A DNA stretch of 64,000 nucleotides from Erythrobacter sp. Alg231-14 (GTDB taxonomy: Bacteria; Pseudomonadota; Alphaproteobacteria; Sphingomonadales; Sphingomonadaceae). Positions 1-7,144 of the stretch are shown piece by piece. The notes under the pieces were generated by a model. That model was not told the origin of the DNA. It searched no databases and was given only the letters and a program-made list of their open reading frames with translations. How positions within the stretch are numbered: position 1 is the stretch's first letter; the number at the start of each line of letters is the position of its first letter. The stretch lies in assembly GCF_900149685.1 (NCBI RefSeq), contig NZ_LT702999.1, forward strand, positions 496,001 through 560,000. The letters are read 5' to 3'. The position numbers and the translations under genes are program-made.

Positions 1-601
1 CTTTGGGGACTACTTGAGCAAACTTCAGCGATGGTCCTGCCGCAAGAGGTGTTACGGCGACCGATGCGCCACGAAAATTGGCACTCTCATCCAGCGCGTG
101 GAGGTTGCCAGTAACCTCGACCCGCGCCGGCGGATCTTCTGAAGCTGAGCCGAAATCGCCAATCAGAAGCAAAGTTCGAAGCTCGCCGGGCTCGCTTGCA
201 GGACGCAATGTGACGCAATCAACCCGGCCCAAATCTCCCGACCGGAGCCAAACGGTGATATCTCCAGCCTCGATTGTCGTGACATCAAGCTGTTTGGAAA
301 ACACCAGAGGCATTCCGTCTGCCCCAGCCAATCTATTGCACAATCGAAATCCAACCCATCTGATGCGGCGGCTATCGTCCAATCCGTAGAATGCCGAGAG
401 CAGTTCCCCGTTCTGGTCAACTCCAGGTCGGGAAAGATCGCTCTTCCGGGTTCGATCCTGCAGGTCTGCGCTTGAAAATGGATCTGTGGGTCTCGCGAGC
501 AAGGTTGCAAGGCCAAAGACCACGAGCAGAGCGATAAGTGCGAGAATGATCTGCGCTCTAGACCGTGAGCGAGGTCTGTTTGCAGGTTCTTTTGTAGACA
601 T
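1..601 (-). CDS. Membrane-anchored protein of unknown function (partial, runs off left edge)
   Basis: An open frame runs from an ATG at 601 to the window edge without a stop, giving about 200 residues of the N-terminal part. The start begins MSTKEPANRPRSRSRAQ, followed by a hydrophobic stretch (about residues 17-36, IILALIALLVVFGLATLL), so it is probably anchored in the inner membrane with the rest in the periplasm. The remainder is polar, with beta-type sequence and no motif I recognise. The stop TGA of the upstream AraC-type gene shares its final A with this ATG (TGATG), so translation is probably coupled. I do not recognise the family and assign no function. The frame, overlap and anchor are seen directly; periplasmic location is inferred. 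Confidence 0.75.
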   Translation of the reverse strand, partial: MSTKEPANRPRSRSRAQIILALIALLVVFGLATLLARPTDPFSSADLQDRTRKSDLSRPGVDQNGELLSAFYGLDDSRRIRWVGFRLCNRLAGADGMPLVFSKQLDVTTIEAGDITVWLRSGDLGRVDCVTLRPASEPGELRTLLLIGDFGSASEDPPARVEVTGNLHALDESANFRGASVAVTPLAAGPSLKFAQVVPK

Positions 602-1644
602 CAGGCAGCGAGATTCCCGCTAGCGTGAAGGCGATACTCGCTCGGCGTGATCCCGTTCCAGCGAATGAAAGCTCTGCGGAAACTCGCTGTCTCTTCGTAA
701 TCGAGTAGAAACGCGATTTCGGCGACTATAAGTTCGGTTCTGGCCAAGTACTCTTTGGCGAGCAGATTTCGGATCTCGTCAAGAATGAGGCGGAAGCTAG
801 TGTTTTCGGTTGTGAGCCGTCGTCGGAGCGTCCGTTCGCTCATGTTGAGTTGATACGCAATTTTGCCAACGTCCGAAAATTGCCCCGCGGATTGCATGAG
901 AAGACATCTCACGTCAGCGGTGGTCTTCTCTGCAGCGTGAAGACCACTAAGCATCTCTTCGCATTGTCGATTGAAGACAAGATGCTCTGATACGTTTGCA
1001 GTCCTGACAGGTGTGTCGAGAACTTTCGTAGGCAAAACGATCTGGCTTCTCTCAGCATCGAACACCAGATCGGCGTCGAAGGTGCTCTCGAATATTCCGA
1101 CATTTGCCGGTGCTGGAAATGCAAACTGGACCTGGGCTCCGTCGAGCTTGCCGCGGTGCAAAGTGCTCCCGATGGTACTGAATTGTGAAAAGAAAATCTC
1201 GGTCGCGATGCGCTGCCGTTCGGGACTATTGACCATCAGTTCTAGCCAAAGCACCAAGTCCCCATCATTGTCTTGAACCTTCCACCTGGGCTCAAAGAAG
1301 ACTTTTCCATACCTCAGAGTTAGGTCAATTGACTCGCGTAGGTTCGCACAGGTCATCAATGCGAATCCAAGAGTTCCATAACTCTCAATTCCGACTCTTT
1401 GCCCCAGTTTCAGCGCAAGGTGAGGGTCTCCGGACAGCTCGACCGCACTCTCCAGTAGAATTACCGAGTCTCTTGGAGTCGTCGGCCCTTGCGCAGAGAG
1501 ACCCTTGGTACGAGCATATCTCAGCAGCTGCTCGGGGGTGACGCGAACTCGCTCCATTAGTTCCAGCAATTGCAGAAAGACATCCCGATTTACTCTGTTT
1601 TCTCGCACTCCTCCGACCGGATCAATTGGATTGAACGAATTCAT
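601..1644 (-). CDS. AraC-family transcriptional regulator (arabinose-binding-like N-terminal domain, C-terminal HTH)
   Basis: A 347-residue regulator. The N-terminal about 200 residues resemble the domain found in OruR/ArgR-type AraC proteins (LKLGQRVGIESYGTLGFALM region), and the C-terminal about 90 residues are an AraC double HTH (IAYQLNMSERTLRRRL, then IAFLLDYEETASFRRAF and W-GITPSEYR). The frame is open for another 70 codons upstream, but the ATG at 1644 has an excellent ribosome site (AGGAGG, 7 nt spacing), so I start there. It overlaps the unknown membrane protein downstream (TGATG) and is divergent from the 1833-4191 operon, which is a likely target. The ligand cannot be told from sequence. 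Confidence 0.88.
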   Translation of the reverse strand: MNSFNPIDPVGGVRENRVNRDVFLQLLELMERVRVTPEQLLRYARTKGLSAQGPTTPRDSVILLESAVELSGDPHLALKLGQRVGIESYGTLGFALMTCANLRESIDLTLRYGKVFFEPRWKVQDNDGDLVLWLELMVNSPERQRIATEIFFSQFSTIGSTLHRGKLDGAQVQFAFPAPANVGIFESTFDADLVFDAERSQIVLPTKVLDTPVRTANVSEHLVFNRQCEEMLSGLHAAEKTTADVRCLLMQSAGQFSDVGKIAYQLNMSERTLRRRLTTENTSFRLILDEIRNLLAKEYLARTELIVAEIAFLLDYEETASFRRAFIRWNGITPSEYRLHASGNLAA

Positions 1645-1832
1645 GATGAAGCCTCCTGCGATATGCAGGATATCATATTCGGCCACACCCAAGAGGTCAT
1701 TTTCGGTCAAATCGTCTCTACGCCCTGCGCGGCAGGGTGTGGCCAAACCCCGCCTTGGCCGCAAATGATCCCTGGTCTTGTCACTTTGTTCGCTACTCCA
1801 TTTTGCTAAGGGGATGTGAGGACTCGGTGGAC

Positions 1833-2195
1833 ATGATTGGCTTCGTAAAGTCACGACCTATAGTGTCGATCGTGATTGCGTTTTTTGTCGGCCTCGCGGC
1901 CTTCGGCTGTAATCTGCTCGTCGGGTTTCCGCGCCCACACAATCCGCGAGTCTCTGGAATGCCCGAAAAGACGGAGTGGGCAGCCGTGGGGGTGCGAGAG
2001 AAATTGGGCAATCCCGGATCGCAAGTCGCTCTTCAGGAAAACCTATTGGCGAAGCACGCAGCTGGGCTTTGGGGCGTGCCGAGCTTTAGTTTGCTCGATG
2101 CCGAGGGTAAGCAGATCATGGCTCTTTGGGGACAGGATCGGCTTTGGCTTATCGCGCAGGCTATCCAGCGTGAGCTTACTAAGGCTGACCGATGA
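1833..2195 (+). CDS. Short membrane-anchored protein with C-terminal DsbA/HCCA-isomerase-like tail; possible remnant
   Basis: About 120 residues. The N-terminus is a single hydrophobic segment (VSIVIAFFVGLAAFGCNLLV). The last about 55 residues match the C-terminal end of the kappa-GST/2-hydroxychromene-2-carboxylate isomerase fold: a helix, the cis-proline strand GVPSF, then WGQDRL. The N-terminal thioredoxin part of that fold, including the catalytic Ser, is absent. It could be a deletion fusion between a membrane leader and an isomerase tail, or a diverged small protein. The ATG at 1833 is preceded by GAGGA/GGTGG; the frame extends upstream but those codons look non-coding. It overlaps the prolyl isomerase start by ATGA, so it is the first gene of a three-gene operon. 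Enzymatic activity is unlikely. Confidence 0.6.
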   Translation: MIGFVKSRPIVSIVIAFFVGLAAFGCNLLVGFPRPHNPRVSGMPEKTEWAAVGVREKLGNPGSQVALQENLLAKHAAGLWGVPSFSLLDAEGKQIMALWGQDRLWLIAQAIQRELTKADR

Positions 2196-3160
2196 CGAAG
2201 TTCAATAAGCCGTGGTTCCACTTCCTTGTGCTGGGGGCGGCCCTCTTTCTATTTCGTGTCGCATTGTTTCCCGAGCCTAAATCGGTGGTTGGGCCGTTGA
2301 GCGAAGCCCGTATCGCTGCGTTAATGGCGCAATGGAACGTCGAAAATGGCCAACAAATGATGTCGGACCAGAGGGCCGGCCTGATCGCGGCGGAACTCGA
2401 TAGAGACATGCTTTTCCAGCATGCGCTTGAAATGGACCTCCATCTCGAAGACGGAATCGTCTTTCAGAGGCTGATCCGCAATATGAACTTTCTGGGGCTG
2501 GCCGACGGGCAATCAGAAACAGAATTGTTCGAACGGGCTATCGACCTGCGCCTTCACCTGGGAGACGAAGTCATCAAGCGCAGGTTGATCCAAAGGGTTG
2601 AGGAACAGCTTTTGGCACAAAGCCTGCCGCCCGAACCTACCACTGCGGAGATTGAGACGGCGTTTGAGCAGAGATCAGACGAGCTCCGTCACCCTCCACG
2701 CTATAGTTTTGAGCACGTCTTCTTCCCGGAAGGTCAGCCGGGCGCGGCCAGAGCCGCAATTGCCAGGATAGGAGCACAAGATCTCGGAATTGACGCCGCC
2801 CGTAGGTTGGGCTTTCCGTTCCTGCTTGGCCAGTCATTTACGCTCCAAGACCCCAATCAACTGGCGCGAAACTTCGGTAGAGATTTTGCCCAAGCTCTGA
2901 TTCAATCCGACCCTCAGGCAGAGCATTGGGTGGGTCCTGTCCAGTCAATTTATGGCACACACTACATCTGGATAAATGCAGTCGAGCCCGGTCGCGAAGC
3001 CAGTTTGGTGGAAGTGCAAAGCAGGCTCATAACCGACCTTCAATACGCAGCGCGTGCTGAGGCGCTCCACTGTGCGGTGCTCGCATTGCGTAAAGATTAT
3101 GACGTGCGCGGATTGGCTGCGACAGAATTGAACAGGGGTTCGGGGGAGAGTTGCCCATGA
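2192..3160 (+). CDS. Parvulin-type peptidyl-prolyl cis-trans isomerase, membrane anchored
   Basis: 322 residues with an N-terminal transmembrane anchor (about residues 8-26), a helical SurA/PpiD-like region with ExxxR-rich helices (about 35-150) and a rotamase-like domain (about 155-280, with RYSFEHVFFPEG and GPVQSIYGTHYIWI). The family folds or assembles exported proteins by isomerising Xaa-Pro bonds in the periplasm. It starts within the stop of the preceding short gene (ATGA) and its own stop overlaps the start of the HupE/UreJ-like gene, so the three genes are one translationally coupled unit. The likely client is the membrane protein encoded next to it, which is inference. The parvulin catalytic core is divergent, so a pure chaperone role is possible. 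Confidence 0.85.
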   Translation: MTKFNKPWFHFLVLGAALFLFRVALFPEPKSVVGPLSEARIAALMAQWNVENGQQMMSDQRAGLIAAELDRDMLFQHALEMDLHLEDGIVFQRLIRNMNFLGLADGQSETELFERAIDLRLHLGDEVIKRRLIQRVEEQLLAQSLPPEPTTAEIETAFEQRSDELRHPPRYSFEHVFFPEGQPGAARAAIARIGAQDLGIDAARRLGFPFLLGQSFTLQDPNQLARNFGRDFAQALIQSDPQAEHWVGPVQSIYGTHYIWINAVEPGREASLVEVQSRLITDLQYAARAEALHCAVLALRKDYDVRGLAATELNRGSGESCP

Positions 3161-4191
3161 AGCTTACTCTGCACCTTCTTGTCGGTCTGCTTGTGATGCT
3201 GTTTGTGGTCGATCCGGCTAGTGCCCATCGCTTTGCCCCCTCGCTTCTCGAAGCAGAAGAGATCACACCGCAAACCTATAGGATTGTCTGGAAGACGCCT
3301 TCACAAGCGACGAGTGCCACGCCCTTGCAGCCGGTTTTTCCGGATGCTTGCGAACTGGATGGCGAAGCGCTCACTGTTCAGGAGGGCACGGGCCTCGTTT
3401 CGACCTTGACGCTCAACTGCGAGGCGCTGGGGACGACGGGTCTGGTCGGTCAGTCAATAGGTGTGAGCGGATTGGCTGAAAACCAGACCACTGCGATGGT
3501 TATGCTGAGCCTTCAAGACGGGCGTCATTACCAAAGCACGCTGACCGTCGAAGAGCCTGATTATCTTGTGCCTCATTCACCTAGCATTGGCGCAGTCTTG
3601 GTCGACTATTCGTGGTTAGGTATGGAACACATCTGGGGTGGTCTCGATCACTTGCTATTCGTCACCGGGCTGCTGCTCCTGGTGGGAGGCGGCATGCGTC
3701 TTCTTTGGACCATCACGGCATTTACCGTCGGTCACTCAATCACATTGATCGCGGTTACTTTGGGGGCAATCGAATATCCCGTTTCGCTGATCGAGTTCAT
3801 TATCGCACTCAGCATTTTCGTCGTGGCATTGGAACTCTCAAGAACGATTGGACAGAATGCAGATGAAAGAGAGGACGGCACGCGGGGTCTGATCAGGCGT
3901 CATCCTTGGTGGTTGGCGGGCGGGTTTGGTTTGCTGCATGGAATGGGCTTTGCCGGAGCCTTGACCGAGATTGGCTTGCCACAAGACAACATTCCGCTTG
4001 CGTTGCTCTCGTTCAACGTTGGCATTGAAGTTGGCCAGGTAATATTCGTCGCAGCGCTCTTGGCGGCATGGAGGGTGATCGGGCGAATAACAGACTTAAA
4101 TGTCGACCGGTTCGCGCCTCTTCCAATCTACGTATTGGGCGCTCTTTCAGCCATGTGGTGTGTCGAACGCGGCATAGAAGTGCTCAGCTAA
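3157..4191 (+). CDS. HupE/UreJ-like membrane protein with periplasmic N-terminal domain
   Basis: 344 residues. A signal peptide (ending near PASAH) leads a beta-rich domain of about 120 residues, then about six transmembrane helices. The membrane part carries the motifs of the HupE/UreJ_2 group: HIWGGLDHLLF, a second His in GHSITLIAV, LLHGMGFAGAL and FNVGIEVGQV. The conserved His, Asp and Glu residues in membrane segments fit a metal permease role (nickel or cobalt in characterised relatives), but the substrate here is unknown. I use the ATG at 3157, which overlaps the isomerase stop as ATGA and follows GGGGGAGAG, rather than the in-frame TTG at 3151. No hydrogenase or urease genes are visible nearby. 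Confidence 0.87.
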   Translation: MKLTLHLLVGLLVMLFVVDPASAHRFAPSLLEAEEITPQTYRIVWKTPSQATSATPLQPVFPDACELDGEALTVQEGTGLVSTLTLNCEALGTTGLVGQSIGVSGLAENQTTAMVMLSLQDGRHYQSTLTVEEPDYLVPHSPSIGAVLVDYSWLGMEHIWGGLDHLLFVTGLLLLVGGGMRLLWTITAFTVGHSITLIAVTLGAIEYPVSLIEFIIALSIFVVALELSRTIGQNADEREDGTRGLIRRHPWWLAGGFGLLHGMGFAGALTEIGLPQDNIPLALLSFNVGIEVGQVIFVAALLAAWRVIGRITDLNVDRFAPLPIYVLGALSAMWCVERGIEVLS

Positions 4192-4514
4192 GAAAACGTG
4201 TCTCACGACTGGAGACCAGTTCGCACCAGACTGCCTCCACCGCCACATACTCCCTTAAATGCGGAGTTTTCTGACAGATTTTTATGCGGCTGTCCTAAGA
4301 GGTGCACCGATGGATTGCTGATAGCGATGTTTAACCACCTCGCGATGCAGCCTGAGCTCGTAGATCGAATGAGTGCCAGGCTATCGTACGCCGAGTTCAC
4401 TTACGGGAAGTCGGACTGAATGAATATGCTGGCGTTATGCAAGAAGACCGGCAACTCCTCCTATTGAATCGGGATCTGACTCTCCCTTCTCTCAAATCCC
4501 CACAACAGATTTGC
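4192..4514. other. Intergenic region, nothing recognised
   Basis: This stretch lies between two convergent genes (HupE/UreJ-like on plus, SDR on minus). I see no convincing gene and no strong stem followed by a T-run. Short open frames here, such as a GTG-started frame at 4198-4419, have no ribosome site or recognisable product. Confidence 0.5.
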
Positions 4515-5300
4515 TCACGCATTCTTTATCGTCATCCCTCCATCGACCGGAATCACGGCTCCGTTGAGGTAGCTCGCGGCGGGTAGGACCAGCGATAGGG
4601 TTATGTGCGCGACTTCCTCTGGGTTGCCGTATCGACGCAGAGGCACGCGGCGTTTCGCGAAGATTTCTTTGTGCTCTTCGGGGATGCCATCGGTGATGCC
4701 GGTGCGAATTGGGCCGGGGCAGATGCAATTGACGGTAATCCCATCGCGGCCAAGATCGACCGCCATCCCGCGCGTTAGTCCAATCACACCGTGCTTGGCT
4801 GCGACATAGGGTGAGTTTGTGGGCGTTGCGCCAATTCCTTCGGTAGAGGCAATATTGACGATCCTTGGGCATTCGCTTGTGCGCAAATGCGGCATCGCAG
4901 CGCGGATCATGCGTTGATGCGCGGTAAGCAGGCCGTTGATGCTCTTGTCCCAATAATCGGGGTATTGGTCATCCTCAATCTTGGCGTGGAGCGAAAAGCC
5001 CGCATTGTTGATGACAATGTCGAGCCCGCCAAAATGCTCCACGACCTTAGCAACACCGCTCTCAATCGCGGCCTCATCCATCACGTTGAGCGCCAGAGGT
5101 AGAGCAGAACCCGAATAACCAGCCTTTGCAATCTCTGCCGCCACCGCATCGCATTTGGCTTGTTCAAGGTCTGTCACTGCCACATGCGCGCCTTCGGAAG
5201 CGAAAAGATGAGCCGTCGCCCGGCCCATTCCACTGGCGGCCCCTGTGACGATTGCGACGTGACCCGCGATTGAGCGGCTGAGGTGTTGGTAGGGTTGCAT
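4515..5300 (-). CDS. Short-chain dehydrogenase/reductase (classical SDR)
   Basis: 261 residues, the usual size for a classical SDR. It has the cofactor motif TGAASGMG (19-26), an acidic residue after strand 2 (VTDLEQ) pointing to NAD rather than NADP, NNAG (98-101), catalytic S152, Y165 and K169 (YVAAK), the CPGPIRTG loop and the C-terminal VDGGMTI. It therefore oxidises an alcohol or reduces a ketone in the cytoplasm; the substrate is not visible. The ATG at 5300 is preceded by AGAGG with 5 nt spacing. It is the last gene of a minus-strand series with two GST-fold genes and the bis-MGD enzyme upstream, so a role in the same detoxification or catabolic pathway is reasonable but unproven. Confidence 0.93.
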   Translation of the reverse strand: MQPYQHLSRSIAGHVAIVTGAASGMGRATAHLFASEGAHVAVTDLEQAKCDAVAAEIAKAGYSGSALPLALNVMDEAAIESGVAKVVEHFGGLDIVINNAGFSLHAKIEDDQYPDYWDKSINGLLTAHQRMIRAAMPHLRTSECPRIVNIASTEGIGATPTNSPYVAAKHGVIGLTRGMAVDLGRDGITVNCICPGPIRTGITDGIPEEHKEIFAKRRVPLRRYGNPEEVAHITLSLVLPAASYLNGAVIPVDGGMTIKNA

Positions 5301-5452
5301 TGGAGCCTCTCTGAAATCTCTAAGCTATCTGGCCGCGTGTCGTGCTTGTGCCCATTCTGGCACGAGAAACAATGAGCACAACCGTTCTATCGAAGCGGCA
5401 ATGCAAATACTCATTGTGATGAATGGCCTCCATGGTGTCTAAACTTCAGGTT

Positions 5453-6064
5453 CTAACCAGCTTCAATCGCTTGCCTTACAAGTGGCAATTGGTCGTTTCC
5501 AAAGTACAGCTTGGTCCGGTTCACAAAGATTGTCGGTGAGCCAAAGGCACCTCTGGCAATCGCTTCTTCGGTGCTTTGTCGCAGCCGGTCCTTTGTGGCC
5601 TGCTCAGTGGCTTTGGCCAGCAGCGCCTCACCATCCAATCCGCACTCATTGGCGATAGCAGCGATCACAGCCGGATCGTCGAGATTGCGTTGATCGCGGA
5701 AATACCCGTCAAACGCAGCCTCTGAGAATCGCAAAAGCTGATCTTCGTTCTCTTCGAGAGCGCAACATGCGCGCATGGCGATGACTGAGCGAACTGGATG
5801 ATGCTCAGAAGGAAAATTCATCGCAACCCCAGCGAGCTGGGACCATTCTTTGAGCCAAGTAAGACTGTGACGATACTTAGGTGCATCGGGGTTCGCGCGG
5901 CTTTGATAAACCTCTTCGTTCACCGCATTGAATACGCCGCCAACGAGAAAGGGGCGCCATTCGATGCTTGTCCCTGTTTCTTCGATGATTGGCCCAATGT
6001 TTCGAAAGGCCATTCGAGTCCATGGCGAAGAAAGGTCGTAAAAGAATTCGAGGCTTGCGGTCAT
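5453..6064 (-). CDS. 2-hydroxychromene-2-carboxylate isomerase/DsbA-family (kappa-GST-like) protein
   Basis: 203 residues with a thioredoxin fold: FFYDLSSPWTRMA at the N-terminus with the expected catalytic Ser at S12/S13, a helical insert and the C-terminal GSPTIFVN cis-proline strand followed by YFGNDQLP. Family members isomerise chromene carboxylates in naphthalene-type pathways with glutathione, or act as kappa-class GSTs. There is no CxxC, so it is not a disulfide oxidase. Its ATG overlaps the stop of the upstream GST gene (ATGA), so two glutathione-dependent enzymes are co-translated. That pairing suggests handling of a glutathione conjugate or an aromatic intermediate; the substrate remains unknown. 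Confidence 0.88.
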   Translation of the reverse strand: MTASLEFFYDLSSPWTRMAFRNIGPIIEETGTSIEWRPFLVGGVFNAVNEEVYQSRANPDAPKYRHSLTWLKEWSQLAGVAMNFPSEHHPVRSVIAMRACCALEENEDQLLRFSEAAFDGYFRDQRNLDDPAVIAAIANECGLDGEALLAKATEQATKDRLRQSTEEAIARGAFGSPTIFVNRTKLYFGNDQLPLVRQAIEAG

Positions 6065-6756
6065 GACTTGGTCTCGTTGCCAAAGAGGATCTTGTTTGCT
6101 TGCGGGTCGTCTTGCGGGCTGCGCCTCAGCGCGCTCCGCCCCACCGACATGCCGCGGCGCAACCCGGGGCGTTGCTTGAGTTCTTCATACCAGCGCGAGA
6201 CATGCGCATAGCTTGCGAGATCGATTTCCTGCGCCCGATAGGTTTGGATCCATGGGAAGACAGCAATATCGGCTATGCTGAATTCGCCGCCAGCAAGATA
6301 GGAGTGCTCGGTGAGCCGCCGGTCCAGCACCCCGAACAAGCGCTCCACTTCGCGGCTATAACGCTCCGTCGCGTAGGCAATCCGTTCAGGGGCGTAGAGT
6401 TTGAAGTGCCCGTGCTGACCCATCATTGGTCCGAGCCCGCCCATTTGCCAGAAAAGCCACTCCAGCGCCGCTGTTCGTCCCGCACTATCCTTTGGTAGCA
6501 AGGTTCCTGATTTTTCGGCGAGGTAAAGCAAGATCGCCCCGCTTTCGAACACTGAGAGCGGCTCGCCTCCTCCATCAGGCGCGTGATCTACTATGGCCGG
6601 GATCCGGTTGTTCGGGCTGATCGCGAGGAATTCGGGAGTGAACTGCTCACCCGCCCCGATATTGACCATCTTGGTGGTGTAAGGAAGGCCGCTCTCTTCG
6701 AGCATGACCGAGATTTTCCAGCCATTGGGCGTTGGCGCGAAATACAGATCGATCAT
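6061..6756 (-). CDS. Glutathione S-transferase (Nu/Ure2-like)
   Basis: 231 residues. The N-terminal thioredoxin domain carries the Nu-class/YfcG-type motif TPNGWK (T9, N11), the glutathione-binding NNRIPAIVD loop and FESGAILLYLAE. The all-helical C-terminal domain has the capping motif SIADIAVFPW. Characterised Nu-class enzymes work as disulfide-bond reductases or conjugating enzymes in the cytoplasm. GAGGGG lies upstream of the ATG at 6756. It overlaps the kappa-type gene downstream by ATGA, and sits 166 bp after the small gene that follows the bis-MGD enzyme, so co-transcription with the latter is possible. Confidence 0.93.
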   Translation of the reverse strand: MIDLYFAPTPNGWKISVMLEESGLPYTTKMVNIGAGEQFTPEFLAISPNNRIPAIVDHAPDGGGEPLSVFESGAILLYLAEKSGTLLPKDSAGRTAALEWLFWQMGGLGPMMGQHGHFKLYAPERIAYATERYSREVERLFGVLDRRLTEHSYLAGGEFSIADIAVFPWIQTYRAQEIDLASYAHVSRWYEELKQRPGLRRGMSVGRSALRRSPQDDPQANKILFGNETKS

Positions 6757-6922
6757 TGTGCTAGCCCCTCATTTCCCCGTGTTGTTCAAAGCTATGAACC
6801 GCCAAGGGTCGCCGGTCAAAATTCTTTAAGGTAAGAAAGAGCGACGGGCCAAGTTCACCGCGCGCGCCCTGCGTGAGACAGCCCAGAAACGATCTGACAC
6901 CGAACTCTGAAGCAGCATCAAG

Positions 6923-7144
6923 CTAGGATTCCAATCTGCCCGATTGATACGCAGAAAGCTCATCTGGATCGAAGCCCAAGTCATTGTCGACGATCTCATC
7001 GCGCATGAAATCTTCTTCAGGAGATCGTTCGACTTCGCGATTGATCAACCAACGGCACAATTTATCGAGCAATGATTGGTTACGAGATGACTTTGCCACC
7101 ATTTTCAACAAAAAGGATGCCCTGAAGGCAGAAGGGCCGCTCAT
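6923..7144 (-). CDS. Small protein coupled to the bis-MGD enzyme (unknown function)
   Basis: 73 residues, beginning at an ATG (7144-7142) that overlaps the TGA stop of the acetylene-hydratase-like gene as ATGA. This coupling is the main evidence that it is real and why I choose this start over a longer frame reaching 7237 inside the upstream gene. The first part is basic (MVAKSSRNQSLLDKLCRWL), the last 35 residues are acidic (RSPEEDFMRDEIVDNDLGFD). There is no signal peptide, membrane segment or cysteine pair. I do not recognise the family. Because it is translated with a metallo-oxidoreductase it might be a dedicated chaperone or subunit, but that is inference only. Confidence 0.65.
   Translation of the reverse strand: MSGPSAFRASFLLKMVAKSSRNQSLLDKLCRWLINREVERSPEEDFMRDEIVDNDLGFDPDELSAYQSGRLES

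Noticed and set aside
163..516. 117-codon minus-strand frame
   Set aside because: It lies in another frame of the edge-truncated membrane-protein gene, which has a coupled start and a sensible N-terminal anchor.
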